A stretch of DNA of 10,061 bases from Bacillota bacterium (GTDB lineage Bacteria; Bacillota; Dethiobacteria; DTU022; UBA8154), in the NCBI GenBank assembly GCA_003456095.1, contig DMPF01000172.1, positions 1-10,061 of the forward strand, in the 5' to 3' direction. Shown here in pieces: positions 5,166-10,061 of this stretch. Position 1 is the first letter of the stretch. Each line of letters begins with the position of its first letter. The translations under genes and the position numbers were made by a program. The notes below the pieces were generated by a model. The model was not told the origin of the DNA and did not search any database. It worked only from the letters and a program-made list of their open reading frames with translations.

Positions 5166-6461
5166 ATGAGTATGCATGAATTGGCCCGCCAGGTAAAAGA
5201 GTCTTCGTTAAAGCTGGCTGCGGCAGGCTCTGAACTTAAAAATAAGGCACTGGCACAGATAGCTGCGTCCCTGAATGGACGCCAAGATGAAATCATCATG
5301 GCTAACCTCGCAGATCTGGAGCGAAGCAAGCAGGAAAACCTGGCTGCCCCCCTTTTAAAGAGGCTATTTTTTAATGAGGCAAAAATTGCCGATGCGGTTG
5401 ACGGCATCAACAGCCTGATCGGGCTTGATGACCCTGTGGGCAGGACGTTGCTTTCCACGGAGCTGGATGAAGGGCTGGAGCTCTATAAAGTAACCTGCCC
5501 GATTGGTGTAATCGGCGTTATTTTTGAATCAAGACCTGATGCGCTTGTGCAGATTGCAACCCTTTGCCTTAAAAGCGGAAACGGCGTTCTCCTGAAGGGG
5601 GGGGCGGAGGCAAAGGAAACCAATCGTATCCTGGCCGAGGTCATTGTCGACGCGGCCGCGGCAGCCGGCATTCCCGCAAACTGGGCCGCGCTTTTGGAAA
5701 CACGGGCGGAAGTGAGCGATATGCTCAAAATGGATCGTTACTTTGACCTTATTATCCCCAGAGGTTCCAATGAATTTGTGCGTTATATCATGGATAATTC
5801 AGCTATTCCCGTGCTGGGGCACGCAGACGGCATTTGCCACTGCTATGTCGATGCCGGCGCAGACCTTGAGATGGCGCTGCAGATCGTTGTTGACTCCAAA
5901 ACGCAGTACGTAGCCGTATGCAATGCCACAGAAACACTCCTTGTCCATGAAAAGATCGCGCCGCAGTTTTTACCTCTGCTTCAGCGCGCGATGGACGAGA
6001 AAAAAGTGGAGCTGGTCGGATGCCCCAGAACCCAGGTCCTGATCCCGGTCGCTCCTGCCAGCGAAGATGATTGGAAAACTGAATATCTTGATTATAAATT
6101 ATCCATAAAAGTTGTCTCCGGCCTAAATGAGGCTGTTGCTCACATTAACAAATACGGTTCAGGGCATACCGATACGATCATAACCGCGGAGAAAGAAAGG
6201 GCTGCCCGGTTTATGGAATATGTGGATTCTGGTAATGTTTTTTGGAACTGTTCCACCCGTTTTAGCGACGGCTTCCGCTATGGCTTTGGTGCGGAGGTGG
6301 GGATAGGCACCGGGAAGATCCATGCCAGAGGCCCGGTGGGGCTTGACGGCCTGGTTATTTATAAGTATAAGCTGCTTGGCTGTGGTCATGTTGTTGAGGA
6401 GTATGCCGACCGCCGCAAAACATTTAAGCACAGGAATATGCACAAGGAATTTTCACTGTAA
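5166..6461 (+). CDS. proA: Glutamate-5-semialdehyde dehydrogenase (gamma-glutamyl phosphate reductase)
   Basis: Second step of proline synthesis from glutamate: NADPH-dependent reduction of gamma-glutamyl phosphate to glutamate-5-semialdehyde in the cytoplasm. The 431 residues carry ESRPDALVQIA (121-131), LKSGNGVLLKGG (135-146), IPRGSNEFVRYI (197-208), catalytic Cys252 in YVAVCNATETLLVH, and the C-terminal block RFSDGFRYGFGAEVGIGTG (365-383) followed by KIHARGPVGLDGL. The usual family has about 415-420 residues; here a short extra tail (NMHKEFSL) ends the protein. ATG 5166 follows GGAG (5157-5160) by 5 nt; ATG 5172 is a possible alternative. proB, normally next to proA, is not here: the left neighbour is the Sir2 gene. 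No clear promoter or terminator is seen in the 80-bp gap, although it holds a T7 run at 5114-5120. The gene ends 4 bp from convergent pgi. Confidence 0.96.
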   Translation: MSMHELARQVKESSLKLAAAGSELKNKALAQIAASLNGRQDEIIMANLADLERSKQENLAAPLLKRLFFNEAKIADAVDGINSLIGLDDPVGRTLLSTELDEGLELYKVTCPIGVIGVIFESRPDALVQIATLCLKSGNGVLLKGGAEAKETNRILAEVIVDAAAAAGIPANWAALLETRAEVSDMLKMDRYFDLIIPRGSNEFVRYIMDNSAIPVLGHADGICHCYVDAGADLEMALQIVVDSKTQYVAVCNATETLLVHEKIAPQFLPLLQRAMDEKKVELVGCPRTQVLIPVAPASEDDWKTEYLDYKLSIKVVSGLNEAVAHINKYGSGHTDTIITAEKERAARFMEYVDSGNVFWNCSTRFSDGFRYGFGAEVGIGTGKIHARGPVGLDGLVIYKYKLLGCGHVVEEYADRRKTFKHRNMHKEFSL

Positions 6462-6465
6462 TATT

Positions 6466-7773
6466 TCATTTGGGGTCAAGCAGGGCAAACATGTTATTTT
6501 TGTACGCTTCCACGCCCGGTTGATCAAAAGGATTAACACCCAGCAGATAACCGCTGACGGCACAGGCTTTTTCGAAGAAATAGACGAGTTGACCGTAACA
6601 GCGGGGAGTCATCTCCGGGATAATGATCTTTAAATTGGGAACGCCTCCGCTGCTGTGGGCCATAATTGTTCCGGCGCAGGCCTTTTTGTTGACATAGTGC
6701 ATTGATTTTCCTGCCAAAAAGTTCAGTTCGTCAATGTTCTCTGCAAGAGGAGGTATTTCCCGGTCTTGCGGCGGTTTTTCCAGCCAGAGAGTGGTAAGGA
6801 AAAGATTGCGGTAGCCGTCCTGAATGAACTGGCCCATCGCGTGCAGGTCCGCGGTAAAACTAACCCCTGCAGGGAAAATCCCTTTTTGATCTTTACCTTC
6901 GCTTTCACCGAAAAGCTGCTTCCACCATTCTGTAAATAAAGAAAATGACGGCTCATAACTAGCCAGCAATTCAATAATTTTGCCTTTGCGATATATAATC
7001 TGGCGCAGCGCGGCATAGAGATAAGCAGGATTGTCTACAAGCTTCTCCTCGTCGTACAAGCGGCACCCCCGACGCGCCCCGGCCATAATCTCGGCAATAT
7101 CGATACCGGCCACAGCCACGGGGAGCAGCCCCACCGCCGTAAGCACCGAATAACGACCGCCAATGTCGCCAGGCACGGTAAAGGTTTCATAACCTTCCTG
7201 TTGCGCAAGCCGGCGCAACGCCCCCTTTTCCCCTGTGGTAGTGATAATGCGCTCCCGGGCACCCTTCTTGCCGTAACGTTTTTCCAGCATAGTCCGAAAG
7301 AAACGGAAAGCCAAAGCAGGCTCCAGAGTGTTTCCCGACTTGGAGACAACGTTGATCGCCAAATCCTGTTGATCGATCAAATCCCAAAGATGAGCTAAAT
7401 ATGTAGCGCTGAGGTTACAGCCGGCGAAGAAGATACGGGGACCTCCCCTTTTTTCCCGCGGCAGCTGGTTATAAAAGCTGTGGCCGAGGAGTTCCAGGGC
7501 GGAGCGGGCCCCCAGGTAGGAACCGCCGATCCCGATTACCACGAATATTTCCGCTCTTTCTCTGATTTGCGCGGCAACCCGGGCAATCTTATCCTCGTCC
7601 TCACGGCTGCAATGGAGAGGCCAGCCCAGCCACCCCAGGTATTCCCGTCCGGGGCCTTCATAGCGGTGCAGCGTCTCATGGGCTGCAAGCACCTGTGCTT
7701 CCAGGGCCTCCAGTTCATGCTTCTTCACAAAATTACCCGCATCAGCATAATCGAAAATAATCTCGCCGTTCAT
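6466..7773 (-). CDS. pgi: Glucose-6-phosphate isomerase
   Basis: It interconverts glucose 6-phosphate and fructose 6-phosphate in glycolysis and gluconeogenesis in the cytoplasm. At 435 residues it is the short Firmicutes form (about 450). Motifs: VVIGIGGSYLGAR (78-90), SKSGNTLEPALAFRFF (144-159, the phosphate-binding SKSGTT-like loop with Asn-Thr-Leu), PGDIGGRYSVLTAVGLLP (201-218), the catalytic Glu290 region FGESEGK, DLHAMGQFIQDG (309-320, His311), and the catalytic Lys425 in QPGVEAYK near the end. The C-terminus stops soon after NMFALL, as is usual. ATG (7771-7773) follows GGGAGG, with a short gap, on the minus strand. The gene stands alone, convergent with proA (4 bp apart) and divergent from the Rrf2 gene; no other glycolytic gene is adjacent. 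Confidence 0.97.
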   Translation of the reverse strand: MNGEIIFDYADAGNFVKKHELEALEAQVLAAHETLHRYEGPGREYLGWLGWPLHCSREDEDKIARVAAQIRERAEIFVVIGIGGSYLGARSALELLGHSFYNQLPREKRGGPRIFFAGCNLSATYLAHLWDLIDQQDLAINVVSKSGNTLEPALAFRFFRTMLEKRYGKKGARERIITTTGEKGALRRLAQQEGYETFTVPGDIGGRYSVLTAVGLLPVAVAGIDIAEIMAGARRGCRLYDEEKLVDNPAYLYAALRQIIYRKGKIIELLASYEPSFSLFTEWWKQLFGESEGKDQKGIFPAGVSFTADLHAMGQFIQDGYRNLFLTTLWLEKPPQDREIPPLAENIDELNFLAGKSMHYVNKKACAGTIMAHSSGGVPNLKIIIPEMTPRCYGQLVYFFEKACAVSGYLLGVNPFDQPGVEAYKNNMFALLDPK

Positions 7774-7832
7774 TATACCTCCCGCTTTTTTCCTAAAAGT
7801 ATTTCCGTAAAAGCCCTATTTCCTCCATTATG

Positions 7833-7859
7833 GTATTATAATTGCTCTGCTGCCGTCAA
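7833..7859 (-). promoter_or_regulatory. Possible promoter of pgi
   Basis: On the minus strand a good -35 box TTGACG (7854-7859) precedes TAATAC (7833-7838) by 15 nt and TATAAT (7835-7840) by 13 nt. The boxes are good individually but the spacing is short, so the exact pairing is uncertain. The leader to ATG 7773 would be about 50-60 nt. Confidence 0.4.
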
Positions 7860-7967
7860 GCGTCCTCAGGCGTTTTTTCCGCCACCCAAAAAAATTTCCT
7901 TGATAAATTTAAAAAATATTTTTAAGTAAGCAGGAATTGTAACGGAGCTAGCGAAATATAGTTAATA

Positions 7968-7995
7968 ATGATATTTAAGATGATATTTATCTTAA
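7968..7995. promoter_or_regulatory. Candidate Rrf2/NsrR-type operator: dyad overlapping a direct repeat
   Basis: A perfect inverted repeat TTAAGAT-N7-ATCTTAA spans 7975-7995. Overlapping it, the 10-mer ATGATATTTA occurs twice 12 bp apart (7968-7977, 7980-7989). The half-site AAGATGATATTT resembles the AAGATGCATTT-type half-sites known for NsrR, as far as I recall them. It lies 107 bp before the Rrf2 start and upstream of its likely promoter. Autoregulation of Rrf2 and hcp through this site is an inference. Confidence 0.45.
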
Positions 7996-8047
7996 TAGTG
8001 GTGGTGAGGAAAAAGTGTTTATTTGATATGCAGAGTGTTGTTTTAAG

Positions 8048-8076
8048 TTGGCAGTGCGAAGTTTCCTATTTTTTAT
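8048..8076 (+). promoter_or_regulatory. Possible promoter of the Rrf2-hcp unit
   Basis: TTGGCA (8048-8053, one base from consensus) is followed after 17 nt by TTTTAT (8071-8076), a poor -10 box in T-rich DNA. A weak, activator- or derepression-dependent promoter would fit. The start would be near 8083, with a leader of about 20 nt before ATG 8103. Confidence 0.3.
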
Positions 8077-8102
8077 TAATTGTTGAGTGAGGTAACTTTA
8101 AG

Positions 8103-8519
8103 ATGCAGATTACACGCCAGAGTGAGTACGCTATCCGTACCATAATAGAGCTGGCAAATGCAGCCAAAGGGGAGCTGTTAACTACAAAAACTATCTCCCA
8201 GCATCAGGAAATCCCGGAGGTATTTTTAAAAAAGACAATCCAGCTTCTGACAAATGCCGGGCTGATCACAACACAGCGCGGTACCCAGGGTGGTGTGCGC
8301 CTGGCCGTTCCGGCGACGGGTATTACCATTGCCGACATTATTACGGCAGTGGAGGGGAAATTGGCGATAAATGTATGCCTTTCTGCGGCATACGAATGCC
8401 CGAACAAACCCGTATGCCGGGTACGCGAAATTTTAGGGCGGGCTCAGGCCGCCATGCTGGCCGAGTTGAGCCGGGAAAGCATTGCGGATCTTGTAAACCT
8501 TCGCGCAAAAAAGTGTTGA
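8103..8519 (+). CDS. Rrf2-family Fe-S transcriptional regulator (NsrR/IscR-like)
   Basis: This is a cytoplasmic DNA-binding regulator, 138 residues, typical for Rrf2. The winged helix-turn-helix covers about 1-70, opening QSEYAIRTIIELA, with IPEVFLKKTIQLL as recognition region and GLITTQRGTQGGVRLA as the wing. Three cysteines in the cluster loop, Cys92, Cys99 and Cys105, could bind an Fe-S cluster. Spacing is CX6CX5C, whereas IscR and NsrR usually have CX5CX5C. Glu8 sits where some relatives (NsrR Asp8, RsrR Glu8) supply a further ligand; that role is inferred. The gene directly precedes hcp (48-bp gap, no terminator), which suggests an NsrR-like NO or redox sensor controlling hcp. ATG 8103 follows GAGTGAGGTAA. 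I leave the symbol empty since nsrR, iscR and other Rrf2 members cannot be separated by eye. Confidence 0.88.
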   Translation: MQITRQSEYAIRTIIELANAAKGELLTTKTISQHQEIPEVFLKKTIQLLTNAGLITTQRGTQGGVRLAVPATGITIADIITAVEGKLAINVCLSAAYECPNKPVCRVREILGRAQAAMLAELSRESIADLVNLRAKKC

Positions 8520-8567
8520 ACATCTCCGCATATTACTTTAAAATAAATGAAAAGGAGAGATGCAGAA

Positions 8568-10061
8568 ATGTTTTGCCATCAGTGTGAACAAACGGCCCAT
8601 GGAACCGGATGTACGGTAAGGGGGGTTTGTGGCAAAAAACCGGAAGTGGCGGCGTTACAGGACCTGCTGATACACTCTCTGAAAGGATTGTCCCTGGTAG
8701 CTCATGAAGGACGGCAATTCGGCGTTGTGGACCATGATGTGGATCGATTCACAACGGAAGCATTGTTCTCCACTTTAACCAACGTTAATTTCGACTCCCG
8801 GCGCTTTGTGGAGTTCATTGAGCGCACTAGATCCCTGACCGGCAAGCTGAAGGAGAAAGTAAAGGCGGCTGGAGGCAAAGTGGAATTTAGCGATTCGGCA
8901 GCTGCGTTTACGCCTGCCGCAGCTTTGGATACCCTCATCAAGCAAGGGGAAGAGATTGAACAGCCATGGGACAGCAAGGCGGAAATGGATATCCAGTCGC
9001 TGCAGCAGACCATGCTCTTTGGGCTTAAGGGACTGGCTGCCTACGCGCATCACGCCGCTGTTCTCGGCCAGGAGGACGATGGAGTTTATGCATTTATCCA
9101 CGGGGCGCTGGCATCTCTGACTGCGGACAAACAGCTTAGCTTTGCCGAGTGGGTTGATGCTGTGCTGAAAGTGGGGGAAGTGAACCTGCGGGCCATGGAG
9201 CTGCTCGATGCGGGGAACACAGGTGTATTTGGCCAACCCGTGCCTACGCAAGTCCCTCTTGGGCACAAAAAGGGTAAATCTCTGCTTGTGTCGGGCCACG
9301 ATCTGAAAGACCTCCAGGCTATCCTGGAGCAGAGCGCCGGTAAAGGCATTAATGTTTATAGTCATGGTGAAATGCTGCCGGCCCACGGCTATCCCGGGTT
9401 GAAGAAATATGCGCATTTTTACGGCCACTATGGTACCGCCTGGCAGAATCAAAAGAAAGAGTTCTCCCAATTTCCCGGTGCCATTGTCATGACTACGAAC
9501 TGTATCCAGGAGCCACAAGATACCTACCTTGGCAATATCTTTACAACCGCCATGGTCGGTTGGCCCGGGGCTGTCCATCTCACTGGCGGTGATTTTAGCC
9601 CAGCTATTCAGAAAGCACTGGAGATGCCCGGTTTTGCGGAAGATCTGGACCAGGGAAGTGTAATGGTCGGCTTTGCCCGTAATACGGTACTGGGTGTGGC
9701 CGATAAGGTAATCGATGGCGTAAAAGGTGGCGCAATCAGGCATTTCTTCCTGGTTGGCGGCTGTGACGGGGCCAAGGCGGGCCGCAGCTATTATACGGAA
9801 TTTGTGGAGAAAGCACCTGCTGATACGGTCGTGCTCACTCTTGCCTGCGGCAAGTACCGTTTCTTTGACAAGAAACTGGGGGATATTGGTGGTATTCCGC
9901 GCCTTTTGGATATGGGGCAGTGTAACGATGCTTATTCCGCCGTCCAGGTGGCCGTGGCCCTGGCTAACGCCTTTGCTTGCGGGGTAAACGATTTGCCCCT
10001 GACCCTGGTCCTTTCCTGGTACGAACAAAAAGCATGTGCGATTTTGCTCTCCCTCTTCCAT
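8568..10061 (+). CDS. hcp: Hybrid cluster protein (Hcp, prismane / hydroxylamine reductase), 3' end outside window
   Basis: Hcp is an anaerobic cytoplasmic Fe-S-O enzyme, described as hydroxylamine reductase and more recently as NO reductase and S-nitrosylase. The frame is open without a stop from ATG 8568 to the right edge: 498 codons, with the final 40-50 residues of the family missing. The N-terminus has Cys3, Cys6, Cys15 and Cys21 (CX2CX8CX5C), the class I [4Fe-4S] pattern of anaerobes, unlike the E. coli type. All hybrid-cluster ligands are seen: His244 in SGHDL, Glu268 in HGEMLPAH, Cys312 in TTNC, Cys399 in GGCDG, Cys427 in LACGKYRF, Cys452 in GQCND, Glu486 and Lys488 in WYEQKA. The site AAAGGAGAG (8551-8559) supports the start. 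The gene follows the Rrf2 regulator by 48 bp, probably as one operon. No Hcr reductase is visible inside the window. Confidence 0.97.
   Translation, partial: MFCHQCEQTAHGTGCTVRGVCGKKPEVAALQDLLIHSLKGLSLVAHEGRQFGVVDHDVDRFTTEALFSTLTNVNFDSRRFVEFIERTRSLTGKLKEKVKAAGGKVEFSDSAAAFTPAAALDTLIKQGEEIEQPWDSKAEMDIQSLQQTMLFGLKGLAAYAHHAAVLGQEDDGVYAFIHGALASLTADKQLSFAEWVDAVLKVGEVNLRAMELLDAGNTGVFGQPVPTQVPLGHKKGKSLLVSGHDLKDLQAILEQSAGKGINVYSHGEMLPAHGYPGLKKYAHFYGHYGTAWQNQKKEFSQFPGAIVMTTNCIQEPQDTYLGNIFTTAMVGWPGAVHLTGGDFSPAIQKALEMPGFAEDLDQGSVMVGFARNTVLGVADKVIDGVKGGAIRHFFLVGGCDGAKAGRSYYTEFVEKAPADTVVLTLACGKYRFFDKKLGDIGGIPRLLDMGQCNDAYSAVQVAVALANAFACGVNDLPLTLVLSWYEQKACAILLSLFH

Larger units (their letters stand above)
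7860..8102. other. AT-rich regulatory part of the pgi / Rrf2 intergenic region
   Basis: The 329-bp gap between pgi and the Rrf2 gene has no credible reading frame. Beyond the pgi promoter it holds an AT palindrome (TTAAAAA-N3-TTTTTAA, 7909-7925), the operator-like dyad at 7975-7995 and the likely Rrf2 promoter. I see no riboswitch-like or tRNA-like fold. Confidence 0.6.

Noticed and set aside
5847..5874. Shared VDAGADLE peptide in ProA and in the small minus-strand protein
   Set aside because: This is part of the normal ProA sequence and the DNA differs at several third positions. It is most likely coincidence, not a duplication.
8098..8104. A further TTAAGAT half-site overlapping the Rrf2 start codon (another at 5087-5093)
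   Set aside because: Single 7-mers without an inverted partner in AT-rich DNA are expected by chance, so I do not call them operators.
8775..10061. Long open frame on the minus strand (about 428 codons) opposite hcp
   Set aside because: The plus strand encodes a full set of Hcp cluster ligands. The minus frame shows no family motif and is a by-product of codon composition.

Overview
The window looks like a chromosomal segment of an anaerobic, low-oxygen Gram-positive bacterium of the Clostridia (Peptococcaceae-like by overall flavour; genus not resolvable by eye). The evidence is a set of strong AAGGAGG-type ribosome binding sites, TTG and GTG starts, a flavodiiron protein with the anaerobe-type architecture, a class I-type hybrid cluster protein, and Clostridia-like versions of FeoB, the BFN-domain protein and Pgi. 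Nothing in the window is an rRNA, tRNA, CRISPR array, insertion sequence or recognisable prophage.

Layout. (1) 1-1356 (+) is the 3' two-thirds of feoB, the ferrous-iron transporter. It enters from the left edge and is broken by one extra C in a C5 tract at 573-577. (2) 1362-1628 (-) is rpsT, convergent with feoB and only 5 bp away. (3) 1833-2087 (+) is a small three-helix membrane protein of the holin-IV/YvlD type, divergent from rpsT. (4) 2209-3396 (+) is a flavodiiron protein (FprA type), with its own promoter and a perfect 15-bp terminator hairpin. (5) 3436-3610 (-) is a small basic Cys-containing protein that shares this hairpin as a bidirectional terminator. Its frame is open only if an A8 tract is read as A7. 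(6) 3799-5085 (+) holds a BFN-domain protein and a Sir2 deacetylase. (7) 5166-6461 (+) is proA without proB. (8) 6466-7773 (-) is pgi, convergent with proA and 4 bp away. (9) 7774-8102 is a 329-bp AT-rich regulatory gap with an operator-like dyad. (10) 8103-8519 (+) is an Rrf2-family regulator with three cysteines, followed by hcp from 8568 (+), which runs off the right edge.

How the parts fit. Rrf2 and hcp form an apparent two-gene nitrosative-stress unit: an Fe-S sensor and its probable target, with a candidate binding site just upstream. The flavodiiron protein (O2/NO reduction) and FeoB (Fe2+ supply) fit the same iron/redox theme but are not in the same operon. The remaining genes are housekeeping: a ribosomal protein, proline synthesis, sugar phosphate isomerisation and deacetylation.

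I see no convincing novel multi-gene system. The points most worth a second look are the two single-base homopolymer frameshifts (feoB and the small minus-strand gene), the Rrf2 operator with its atypical cysteine spacing, and the unidentified 57-residue small protein.
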